64,000 bases of DNA from JBDIVL01 sp039794405 (GTDB taxonomy: Bacteria > Planctomycetota > Brocadiia > Brocadiales > Brocadiaceae). The stretch covers positions 72,766 through 136,765 of the forward strand of contig JBDIVL010000004.1 of assembly GCA_039794405.1 (NCBI GenBank), in the 5' to 3' direction. Position 1 is the first letter of the stretch; every line of letters starts with the position of its first letter. The position numbers and the translations under genes are program-made. Below the pieces are notes generated by a model that searched no databases, was not told where the DNA came from, and was given only the letters and a program-made list of their open reading frames with translations. Positions 50,525 through 60,859 of the stretch are shown here, piece by piece.

Positions 50525-50941
50525 CTATAAATCAAATATAATCCGTGCTTTCCACTGCTGGTTTTCTTTCGTGATTGATAAGTTGTGATACGTTACAGCC
50601 TTGATTTCTGTCTTTATCACATGTTTCTTCTCAACGAAAACCTCGCCACGGAGAGAGGCTTTCAATTGAGTCTCATGAATTCCTGTAATAAAAAAGTCTT
50701 TAAAAAGCAGGTTTTTTACCTCATGCAGGTATAATAACTCACTTAACCAGTTGACGAGCAGTTGTTCCCTGTCTATACCAGACACCTTTACCTTATATTC
50801 GTTTTTACCTTCCACCCGGGATACATCTGTAATGATATCAAACATGGCAAATGCCGCATTCGAGAATAATTCATATAATGTAGTTCCAAATACGTCAATT
50901 CCTATATCTGCTGTATGGTCTATAAGAATATATTTCGGCAT
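50525..50941 (-). CDS. Archease (RtcB cofactor)
   Basis: 138 residues with YILIDHTADIGIDVFGTTLY at the start and LLVNWLSELLYLHEV in the middle; the acidic residues and the C-terminal AVTYHNLSITKENQQWKARI are typical of the archease fold. Archease promotes multiple-turnover RtcB guanylylation. The two genes form an operon, archease first. Confidence 0.93.
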   Translation of the reverse strand: MPKYILIDHTADIGIDVFGTTLYELFSNAAFAMFDIITDVSRVEGKNEYKVKVSGIDREQLLVNWLSELLYLHEVKNLLFKDFFITGIHETQLKASLRGEVFVEKKHVIKTEIKAVTYHNLSITKENQQWKARIIFDL

Positions 50942-50996
50942 GGGTTGAGTGGTAGTTCCGTCTAAATGACGCGAACGATCCTTGCCTTCCGTTTAA

Positions 50997-51134
50997 CTAG
51001 GCTGCCTTTGGCAGCAACTTTTTAATACACGACAAATGCCGATTAAAAACAACCCCCCTCGCCCCCCTTATTAAGGGGGATTTAGGGGATTGTCTGGCAT
51101 GTTATGACAAACTTTGAAATTCCTACACATTAAA
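50997..51134 (+). repeat. Dispersed repeat family D, copy 2
   Basis: CTAGGCTGCCTTTGGCAGCA, ACGACAAATGCCGATTAAAA, AACAACCCCCCTCGCCCCCC, AAGGGGGATTTAGGGG and CAAACTTTGAAATTCCTACA. Matches 41188-41330 closely over its whole length, including flanking-like sequence. Confidence 0.75.
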
Positions 51135-51245
51135 AGAGCTTGAACTGTTAGCAGTCAGCTTTCAGCAATTGGGCAGAAGCTTACAGGCTGACTGCTGATA
51201 GCTGATTGCTTGTCTTATACAATACTGGTTACTTTAAAACCTGAT
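51135..51245 (-). repeat. Dispersed repeat family B, inverted copy
   Basis: Contains AGCAGTCAGCTTTCAGCAAT, AAGCTTACAGGCTGACTGCT and TACTGGTTACTTTAAAACC. Reverse complement aligns with the copies at 2344 and 57228. Confidence 0.6.
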
Positions 51246-51289
51246 TCATGTGTGAAGATAAACCGCTTATAAAATTCTTAATACTGTAA

Positions 51290-51751
51290 TTATGGCATGA
51301 TAAAGTCATGTGCAGGATTTTTAACAGTAAGCACCGGGCACGGGGCCTTACGTACTACTTTTTCCGCTACACTTCCCATTATTGCATGAGATAAACCAGT
51401 TCTACCGTGTGTTCCAAGTACGATCAAATCGATTGTGTAATCCTTCGATGCCTTGATGATCTCTGCGAACGGTACCCCCTGCATAACGATGGCTTCAACC
51501 GGTACCTTGCCTTTCGTTTCCTCGCTAACGCATCTGAGTAGTCTTTCTCTCAGCTTATCAAAGGTCTCCTGATCTACTATATTGACATTGTAGAGATCCG
51601 GATCATTGATATCATAGATACGGATATCGAGCACATGGATCAGATAAAGCTTCGCCCTGTATTTTTCAGCAAGCTCTATTGCATATGTCAATGCCTTTTC
51701 CGAGTAAATCGAATAATCTATCGGGCAGAGGATATTTTTTATGTTAATCAT
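51290..51751 (-). CDS. Universal stress protein (UspA family, ATP-binding type)
   Basis: 153 residues. ILCPIDYSIYSEKALTYAIE at the start and VLGTHGRTGLSHAIMGSVAE near the end carry the G-2x-G-9x-G(S) ATP-binding motif of the MJ0577-type subfamily, followed by APCPVLTVK. Its ATG overlaps the Lon stop by 4 bp (ATGA), so it is co-translated with the protease. A stress-responsive regulator or chaperone; target unknown. Confidence 0.92.
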   Translation of the reverse strand: MINIKNILCPIDYSIYSEKALTYAIELAEKYRAKLYLIHVLDIRIYDINDPDLYNVNIVDQETFDKLRERLLRCVSEETKGKVPVEAIVMQGVPFAEIIKASKDYTIDLIVLGTHGRTGLSHAIMGSVAEKVVRKAPCPVLTVKNPAHDFIMP

Positions 51752-54117
51752 GCTGCTTTCTCCTTGTCCTGCTTTGAGATGAGTACGGTATCTATGGCAT
51801 CATCGATCTTCTGAATGTAGACACACTGGATTTTATCTCGAATTTCCTTAGGAATTTCTTCGAAGTCATCCTTGTTTTTTAAGGGAAGTACAATCGTTTT
51901 TACCCCTGCTCGTATGGCTGCAAGTACCTTTTCCTTTACCCCTCCAACCGGCAGTACATTTCCAGTCAAAGTGATTTCTCCCGTAAGTGCTGTTTCTCTC
52001 CTGGCGTACTTGTTTGTTAAGAGTGAAATTAAGGCCATGCACATCGTAATACCTGCAGACGGACCGTCTTTCGGTGTAGCTCCAGAGGGAACGTGAATAT
52101 GAATTTCAGAGTTATCATAGAAATTTTCATCAATACCAAGTCGTTTTGCATTACTCCGGACGTAACTCAGTGCAGCGATTGCTGATTCCTGCATGACATC
52201 ACCTAACTGTCCGGTAAGGGTTAATTCTTTTTCACCTTTCATTCGGGACGCCTCTACGAAAACAATGTCTCCGCCCGTTTCCGTCCAGGCCAGTCCGGTA
52301 GCAACCCCGACCCGGTCCTCTTCTTCTGTAACCTGGTAGAAAAATTTTCTCGGACCGAGAAATTTTTCTACCACCTGAGGATTTACCTCCTTGGTGATTG
52401 GTTCTCCGGCAGCAATTTCCTTAGTAATTTTCCTGCAAATCGATGCAATCTCTCTTTCGAGATTTCTTACCCCCGCCTCCCTGGTGTAATCCCGAATGAT
52501 TTTATATATGGCGTTGTCTTGGAATGTGATAGAATGATTCTCTAGCCCATTTTCTTTTACTTGTTTTGGAATCAAAAATTGTTGCGCTATTTTTAACTTC
52601 TCGTCCTCACTGTAACCTGCAAGGTATATGACCTCCATTCTGTCCTTTAATGCGGTATGAACCGTATCAAGGATATTTGCTGTTGTAATAAACAGCACAT
52701 GGGAGAGATCAAAGGGAATATCCAGATAGTGGTCTACAAAACTAAAATTCTGCTCGGGATCTAAGACTTCCAACAGGGCAGAAGCGGGATCTCCCCTAAA
52801 GTCAGCCCCGATCTTATCAATTTCATCGAGCATGAAAACCGGGTTATTCGCTCCTGCACGGCAGATCTCCTGCATAATGCGTCCTGGCAGTGCACCTACA
52901 TAGGTGCGTCTGTGTCCCCGAATCTCGGCTTCATCGCGTATACCTCCCAGAGAGATACGGACAAATTTCCTTCCCAGGGTACGGGCAATCGATTTTCCTA
53001 ATGATGTTTTACCTGTTCCCGGAGGACCACAAAAACAGAGGATTGGTCCTCTCAGTTTTTCCCGTATTTTATGGACGGCCAGGAATTCCAAAATACGTTC
53101 TTTTACCTTTTCAAGGCCATAGTGGTCTTCATCCAGGATCTTTGCTGCCTGATGAATATCCAGGCTATCGGTAGTCTTCTTATTCCAGGGAACACTGATG
53201 AGATAATCAAGATATGTCCGGGAAACAGGATATTCAGCCGATGCGGGGTTAATGTCCCGCAACCTTTCCAATTCTTTAATAGCCACTTCTTCTACCTCCT
53301 TGGGCATACCTGCCTCTTTGATTTTTTCTGCAAGCCTGTTGATTTCCTCCATGTGGGGGTCTTCTTGTCCTAACTCCTTTTGAATAGCCCTTAGCTGTTC
53401 CCTCAGGAAGTATTCCCGTTGCGTTTTTGACATTTCTCTTGCGACTTCTTCATCGATCTTTCCCCGAACCTCTTTTAGCTGCACTTCTTTATTGAGATAA
53501 TGGAATACGACCCTCAATCGCTTCTGGGGATCAATCATCTCCAGGAGTTTTTGTTTTTCATCAATAGGTAACTCCAGATAAATAGCAACCAAATCTGCCA
53601 GTACTGATGGATTGTTGATGGTATCAATCATGGGAAAAATTTCTTTGGGTAATATTTTCCCCAGCATGGCGCTGAGTTTAAAAAGCGTTTTTATGCTCTG
53701 TGCAAGTACGTCAATCGTTTCTGATCTTTCCGTAAATTCACGGATTTCTTCTACCCGGGCCTTATAGTATGGACCTCTTTGTACATACTCAATGATTTTA
53801 ATCCGCATCATACCCTCGATAAGGGCCTTTATCGTATCTGGAGTAGATTCTAATACCTGAACGATCCTTATTGCCGTTCCGATATCATAAAGGTCGGCTG
53901 GCGCAGGCAGATCAACATCGTATTTGAGTGCCACAATGCCAATAAGCTCATTTTTAGAAGCAGCCTCATTTATTGCCGTTACTAACTCTTCTCCGGATAA
54001 GGAGAGAGGGAGGATCAGGTGCGGAAAGATTACGTCATCTCTCAATGGGATGATATTGATAATTTCCGGGAGGTTTACGTTATCGCGCTTATGAAAAGAA
54101 AATTTTGCTTTATCCAT
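51748..54117 (-). CDS. lon: ATP-dependent Lon protease
   Basis: 789 residues. N-terminal LonN domain starting INIIPLRDDVIFPHLILPLS, AAA+ module with GPPGTGKTSLGKSIARTLG, FMLDEIDKIG and a Lon-type sensor region, then the protease domain with the catalytic Ser in ATPKDGPSAGITMCMALI and Lys in GGVKEKVLAAIRAG. All residues of a bacterial LonA are present. Cytoplasmic quality-control protease. Downstream of the GGDEF and FtsH genes and overlapping UspA; the four-gene run is a stress and proteostasis cluster. Confidence 0.96.
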   Translation of the reverse strand: MDKAKFSFHKRDNVNLPEIINIIPLRDDVIFPHLILPLSLSGEELVTAINEAASKNELIGIVALKYDVDLPAPADLYDIGTAIRIVQVLESTPDTIKALIEGMMRIKIIEYVQRGPYYKARVEEIREFTERSETIDVLAQSIKTLFKLSAMLGKILPKEIFPMIDTINNPSVLADLVAIYLELPIDEKQKLLEMIDPQKRLRVVFHYLNKEVQLKEVRGKIDEEVAREMSKTQREYFLREQLRAIQKELGQEDPHMEEINRLAEKIKEAGMPKEVEEVAIKELERLRDINPASAEYPVSRTYLDYLISVPWNKKTTDSLDIHQAAKILDEDHYGLEKVKERILEFLAVHKIREKLRGPILCFCGPPGTGKTSLGKSIARTLGRKFVRISLGGIRDEAEIRGHRRTYVGALPGRIMQEICRAGANNPVFMLDEIDKIGADFRGDPASALLEVLDPEQNFSFVDHYLDIPFDLSHVLFITTANILDTVHTALKDRMEVIYLAGYSEDEKLKIAQQFLIPKQVKENGLENHSITFQDNAIYKIIRDYTREAGVRNLEREIASICRKITKEIAAGEPITKEVNPQVVEKFLGPRKFFYQVTEEEDRVGVATGLAWTETGGDIVFVEASRMKGEKELTLTGQLGDVMQESAIAALSYVRSNAKRLGIDENFYDNSEIHIHVPSGATPKDGPSAGITMCMALISLLTNKYARRETALTGEITLTGNVLPVGGVKEKVLAAIRAGVKTIVLPLKNKDDFEEIPKEIRDKIQCVYIQKIDDAIDTVLISKQDKEKAA

Positions 54118-54129
54118 TGTTTCAATTTA

Positions 54130-55222
54130 TTATGTATCAAATCTTTTAAGCACTTTTTTCGATACCTTGGCAGAATAGAGTGCATTGCTTGCTTGTTCAA
54201 TTAAATCAGTGATGGTTTTTGTTTCTGGAGTAACGGTGCCTGTCCCTGTGGTTACATGAAAATAAACATGAATATTTTTTTCTTCATCTTTTATGGAAGA
54301 TTTTTCAACTTCCCTTACCAAAAGGCTTGATACATTATCCAGTTCTTCCCGGTGAATTTCAGGCAAAATAATTAAAAATTCATCATCACCAAACCGGGAG
54401 ACTATATCAGACGATTTTCTGTGTTTCTGTATACACCTGGTTGTTTCCTTAAGGATGCGGTCACCAATAAAGTATCCGTATTGGTTATTGATGGATTCAA
54501 GACGGTCTATATCCATAAGGATACAGGACAGTGGCTTATTTTGCATCCGTGCCCGATTAAACTCATTCTGCAGGATTACCAGCGAGTACCGTTTGTTATA
54601 GGCATTCGTTAAGCTGTCACGCACGGCATGGTGATTGACGAGTTCATTTAACTGATGCAGCCGGGCATTTAAGTTTTGTAAATTTTTGTCAAGCATCTTC
54701 TTTTCATCGATATTTATCAGAATGCCATAATAATGGGTTATATTGCCCCATTCATTCTTAATCGTATTAAGATAATCAGAGACCCAGACATACGTCCCAT
54801 CGTTTTTTAATAACCGGTATTCTATCGCTGCCTCACTTCCGCTTTGCAATTTTTGGACCTGTTTTGATACCTTTTCTCTATCCTCATTGTGTACCAATTG
54901 AAGCAGGGCATTTCGTGTTTTATACATTTCATCTAACTTGCGCCCCAGTAACTTTTCTATACCATCACTGATATATTTCATAGAGCCATCGAATTGAGAA
55001 ACGTACACAACTTCCGGAACGATATTCATGATCCTGTGGAATAACTTTTCAGAAATAATATCCGGTTTCTTCTCTGTTGGATTATCGTGTACTTCATGAT
55101 TCGCAAGGAACTGCAGGGTAAGGCAAAAAGCCAGAACTACGATACCGAAGATAATCCCTTCCAGTTTAAAAATACTTATTATGGCACAATTCAGGGCAAC
55201 AACGACACCAATAGCACAAATT

Positions 55223-55251
<29 letters not shown>
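54130..55251 (-). CDS. PAS-GGDEF protein with altered GGDEF motif
   Basis: 373 residues: two membrane segments (about 10-28 and 34-52), a PAS_3-type domain (VPEVVYVSQFDGSMKYISDG to KKMLDKNL) and a GGDEF domain starting LTNAYNKRYSLVILQNEFNR. The signature is SRFGDDEFLIILPE, so the second Gly of GG(D/E)EF is Asp. Most cyclases need that Gly for GTP binding, so cyclic-di-GMP synthesis may be lost and the domain may bind or sense only. Its start overlaps the FtsH gene end by 29 bp and it lies 12 bp before Lon. Confidence 0.85.
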
Positions 55252-57103
<1,852 letters not shown>

Positions 57104-57227
57104 ATATACTCCTTTATACTCCTTAGATTGAGATTACACCGTTCGAATATTTTGACAATAATTTTAGCAAAAAGAACTCTGTTAGGTTAAATACTTTATA
57201 GACGATTTGTTTTCATAAATAAGTTAA

Positions 57228-57340
57228 GTTTTTAAAGTAACCAGGATTGACAGAGTAAGCAGTCAGCAGGCTGGTTCTGCCCGGTTGCTGGAAGCTGACT
57301 GCTGACATCTCACGATTCATTTTATCAATCTGAGGCTCTA
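57228..57340 (+). repeat. Dispersed repeat, family B
   Basis: TTTTTAAAGTAACCAGGATT, GAGTAAGCAGTCAGCAGG, TGCTGGAAGCTGACTGCTGA and ATTTTATCAATCTGAGGCTC. Most complete copy in this window, with opposed GCAGTCAGC and GCTGACTGC arms. Confidence 0.65.
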
Positions 57341-57354
57341 CCTCATGAGAATTT

Positions 57355-58428
57355 TTATCGTTTTGATAATTCTAATTGTTGGTAAATGATATCAAAATTA
57401 ATTTCCCGTTCTATCACCTCGGAAGCACGTTGTATTTTAGCCTTACTGTGAAAACTCGTGTATCCTGGAAGGTTTTCGCAAATTTCGATTGCAGATGCTG
57501 TATCCGTATGAACCATCATAACTGGCACACCAACCTCCTGGGCGCGTCCCAAGATAGATGCACTTGGATAAAATCCTCCTGTGAGAATAAGGCATTTCGT
57601 AGATGTCTCAAGGGCAGCCAGTTGAATGTCGCTTCGATCACCACCCGTAATAACAGCCTTATTCGGAACCCTTCGAAAATAATTCAAGGCGCTTTCAACA
57701 TTCATTGCCCCTATCATAAAATGTTCGATTAATTCTTCTATTTTATCCTCGCAGCATAAAATGCTGCCATGGAGGGCCTTGATAATTTCGCTGACCGGTA
57801 CTGCCCCGAGGATTGGGTCCTTCTGAATAACACCTAAGGTGACGATTCCATGATTCTTGAGAAAAGGTACAAGGACTTCCCGGACATAAGGCAATTTTGC
57901 AGGAGGGACAAGGTTAAATACTACACCCAGCAATTGATTCCCAAGCATTTTCGATGCATAAAGAAATCCATCAAGCATATCAATATGGGATTCAAATTTA
58001 TCCATAAAAATCACCTTTGAACCGGATTCTTTAATGAAATCCAGTTCAGAGAAACGCAGACATATGCCTCCAGAAAGCCTTCCTAACCCCCTGGCAACCA
58101 CGATGTCCTTCTCTTTTGAAGCGTGTTTAAACGCTGACATCGTTTTCTGACGGACATCTAAATCTTCACCGCTTACCAGACGCTTTATAAGATCGTCCGT
58201 TAAAACCACAGGACAAATTGATTGAAGAGGTTCGTTTACCTCTAATGCCCTGGAAAGAAAGAGGGCATCTTCATCTGTAAGTACATCATCAACAACAACG
58301 GGAGAAAATCCAACGGGTTTAAAATAACCGACCCGGTAGCCGTCCTTCTTGAATTTTAACCCCAAACCTAAACAGATGAGATTCTTTCCAGAGAAAGACG
58401 AAACTGAGGCAATAAATACGGGTATCAT
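57355..58428 (-). CDS. BioD-like/DRTGG-domain protein (phosphotransacetylase regulatory-type)
   Basis: 357 residues. The N-terminal two thirds follow the AAA_26 (dethiobiotin synthetase-like) pattern with SVSSFSGKNLICLGLGL in place of the P-loop, GYFKPVGF and DVLTDEDALFLSRAL. The C-terminal third is a DRTGG domain (IGAMNVESALNYFRRVPNKA to TGGFYPSASILGRA). This arrangement matches the N-terminal part of long phosphate acetyltransferases and the stand-alone proteins next to acyl-CoA synthetases. The P-loop is unusual but the GK is kept. It lies 160 bp downstream of the ADP-forming acetyl-CoA synthetase on the same strand, so a regulatory role in acetyl-CoA or acetate metabolism is likely. Confidence 0.82.
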   Translation of the reverse strand: MIPVFIASVSSFSGKNLICLGLGLKFKKDGYRVGYFKPVGFSPVVVDDVLTDEDALFLSRALEVNEPLQSICPVVLTDDLIKRLVSGEDLDVRQKTMSAFKHASKEKDIVVARGLGRLSGGICLRFSELDFIKESGSKVIFMDKFESHIDMLDGFLYASKMLGNQLLGVVFNLVPPAKLPYVREVLVPFLKNHGIVTLGVIQKDPILGAVPVSEIIKALHGSILCCEDKIEELIEHFMIGAMNVESALNYFRRVPNKAVITGGDRSDIQLAALETSTKCLILTGGFYPSASILGRAQEVGVPVMMVHTDTASAIEICENLPGYTSFHSKAKIQRASEVIEREINFDIIYQQLELSKR

Positions 58429-58587
58429 GATAACCCCCTTTTTATAATATTACTCTATAAAATTTCTTTTTTAGCAGGTTTTTGTAACGTTCAGCTATCA
58501 ATCTGCGGTTTCAGCCAAATAGCTGAACGCAGAATGCTACACAACTCACGACTTCACATTTGGTTGCGGCTAAGCCCTCACTAAGGA

Positions 58588-60678
58588 TTAAGATATGGTA
58601 AGGCGTGCATCTATAGCTATTGCGCCCTCACTCTGAGGAAATACCCGTAAGGGGTTTATATCCATTTCTATGATTTCAGGGAAATCCGTTACCATCTGAG
58701 AAAGTCGCAAAATAGCATCCGTAATGGCATCCATATCTACAGGCCTTTCACCACGTACACCTTTTAAAAGGGGAAAGGACCGGATTTCCCGGATCATCTC
58801 TTTTGCATCATCCAATCCAATGGGAGCAATTCTAAACGTTACATCCTTTAATACTTCTATATAAATACCACCTAGGCCGAACATCAAAAGAGGTCCAAAC
58901 TGGGGGTCTCGTGACATCCCGAGGATTACCTCTTTCCCTCCGGTAACCATCTGTTGTACTAAAATTCCTTTTATCTCTGCGTCGGGCACCAAGCGATGAG
59001 CCCTTTGGGTAACATCACGGAAGGCCCTTCGGACCTCTTCCGCATTCTTCAGCCCGATGACTACTCCCCCGATATCTGATTTATGGAGAATATCCGGCGA
59101 AGAAATCTTGGTAACAATAGGGTATCCGATCTCTTCCGCAGCTTTTACCGCTTCTGCTTCTGAGACAGCGAGAATACTCTTCGGAATCCTGAAGCCATAG
59201 ACCGAAATTGCCTGTTTTGCTTCTTCTTCGCTTAAGTGTTGGTGTCCGCTCCGTTTGACTTTCTCGAAGAGAGATGATACCCTCTCCTTTTCTATCTCGA
59301 TTCTCTGGATGTTTGGTATGGGTTTTTTTTGCCATAAGGTGTATTGGTACATAGCTTCGATAGCTGATACTGCACGTTCTGGAAACGGGTAATTTGGTAC
59401 TTTTTTCTGGCACATGATTTTGAAAGCAGTCTCGATCCTTTTACCGCCCATAAAGGAAGCTACGATGGTTTTGTCTGTGTGATTAGAGATTTCCGCAATT
59501 ACTTCCGACGTCTTTTCTATTTCCGTCATGGCCTGAGGCGTCAAAATAACGAGAACCGCATCCACATTCGGATCTTCTATAACTTTTTCGATAGCCAGTT
59601 TGTATCGGTCTGCCCCTGCATCTCCCAGTACATCGACTGGATTATACACATTTGCCATTCTTGGGAGGGAAGAACGTAGGAAATCAATAGTATCTTTAGA
59701 AAACGCTGCCATTTTCAGTTTTGATCGCTCCACGGCATCTGCGGCGATAATCCCGGGTCCTCCTGCATTCGTGACCAACGCTATTTTTGGCCCTTTCGGT
59801 GGGAGTTGATAGCTAAATACCCTAGCAAAGTCAAAAAGTTCCTCAACCGTCTTTGCACGGAGGATACCCGACTGTCTGAATGCAGCGTCAAAGGTATTTT
59901 CCGAACCGGCCAGCGTTCCTGTATGGGACGAAGCAGCCTTTGCACCAGCCGCAGTACCTCCAGACTTTATGATAATCATGGGTTTTTGTTTCGTCGTCCT
60001 CAGGGAGGCCTGTATGAATGCCGTACCATTTTTTACACCTTCTAAATAGCCAAGGATTACCTTTGTATTGGCATCCTCGTGTAATGCCTTTATAAGATCC
60101 ACTTCATCGATATCTGTCTTATTTCCAATACTGATGAACCTGGAAAAACCAATATATTCCACTGCTGCCAGGTCTAAAATCGAAGTGCAGAGTGCCCCTG
60201 ATTGTGAAAAGAACGCAATATTGCCCCCTGCGGGCATATCGGCAGCAAAAGAGGCATTAAGAGCTGACTGGGTATCAATTAAACCAAGACAGTTTGGTCC
60301 TAACATGCGTAGAGAATGTTTTTTGATTTTCTGGTATAGCAATCGCTCTCTCTCAGCCCCCTCAGGCCCGCTTTCTTTAAAGCCGGCACTGATGACGATA
60401 ATTGAGTCGATATCTTTTTCAATACACTCATCTACCACATCGCTTACATGTTGGGCAGGTATAGCAATTACGACAAGATCTATCGTATCGCTGATCTCTC
60501 TCACGCTGGCGTATGTCTTGATCCCCAGAATACTATCTACTTTGGGATTTACTGGATAAATTTTCCCTCTATATCCGTACTTAACCAGATTCTTGAGTAG
60601 ACTGTGCCCTACCTTACCCTCTTCGCGGGAGGCGCCTACAACTGCAACCGTTTTTGGAGAAAAGAAATGTTCTAACAT
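58588..60678 (-). CDS. Acetate-CoA ligase (ADP-forming), alpha-beta fusion
   Basis: 696 residues. N-terminal CoA-binding domain (KTVAVVGASREEGKVGHSLL, FFSQSGALCTSILDLA), a succinyl-CoA-ligase-like middle with the phosphohistidine region SSHTGTLAGSENTFDAAFRQ, and a C-terminal ATP-grasp domain (KISSPDILHKSDIGGVVIGL, ILVQQMVTGGKEVILGMSRD, DINPLRVF). This single-chain form converts acetyl-CoA, ADP and Pi to acetate, CoA and ATP, or the reverse, in the cytoplasm. Anammox bacteria lack a need for exogenous acetate but encode such enzymes; direction here is inferred. Followed by the BioD/DRTGG protein. Confidence 0.93.
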   Translation of the reverse strand: MLEHFFSPKTVAVVGASREEGKVGHSLLKNLVKYGYRGKIYPVNPKVDSILGIKTYASVREISDTIDLVVIAIPAQHVSDVVDECIEKDIDSIIVISAGFKESGPEGAERERLLYQKIKKHSLRMLGPNCLGLIDTQSALNASFAADMPAGGNIAFFSQSGALCTSILDLAAVEYIGFSRFISIGNKTDIDEVDLIKALHEDANTKVILGYLEGVKNGTAFIQASLRTTKQKPMIIIKSGGTAAGAKAASSHTGTLAGSENTFDAAFRQSGILRAKTVEELFDFARVFSYQLPPKGPKIALVTNAGGPGIIAADAVERSKLKMAAFSKDTIDFLRSSLPRMANVYNPVDVLGDAGADRYKLAIEKVIEDPNVDAVLVILTPQAMTEIEKTSEVIAEISNHTDKTIVASFMGGKRIETAFKIMCQKKVPNYPFPERAVSAIEAMYQYTLWQKKPIPNIQRIEIEKERVSSLFEKVKRSGHQHLSEEEAKQAISVYGFRIPKSILAVSEAEAVKAAEEIGYPIVTKISSPDILHKSDIGGVVIGLKNAEEVRRAFRDVTQRAHRLVPDAEIKGILVQQMVTGGKEVILGMSRDPQFGPLLMFGLGGIYIEVLKDVTFRIAPIGLDDAKEMIREIRSFPLLKGVRGERPVDMDAITDAILRLSQMVTDFPEIIEMDINPLRVFPQSEGAIAIDARLTIS

Positions 60679-60724
60679 AGTGATATTATATAAATTTATA
60701 AATGGTAATATTTCACGGGTGTGT

Positions 60725-60835
60725 ATGATAACCCCTAAATCCCCCTTTATTAAGGGGGATTTAAAAATTTTCTCCCGGTAAAGGACAACTTTAAAAATTC
60801 CCTCTTAGAAAAGAGGGAAAAGGGGGTTGTATTCT
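60725..60835. repeat. Repeat with CCCCCTTT...AAGGGGG palindrome
   Basis: AACCCCTAAATCCCCCTTTA with TTAAGGGGGATTTAAAAATT, then TCCCTCTTAGAAAAGAGGGA and AAGGGGGTTGT. It resembles the core of families C and D but is not flanked by their outer sequence. Lies between the AsmA-like gene and the ADP-forming synthetase. Confidence 0.6.
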
Positions 60836-60859
60836 GCATACGTTTCAAAATCTGTTACT

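Larger units (their letters stand above)
50942..51289. other. Intergenic region of two dispersed repeats
   Basis: Holds family D copy 2 and a family B copy in sequence; nothing else is seen. The archease promoter should be at its left end, and the UspA gene ends at its right. Confidence 0.5.
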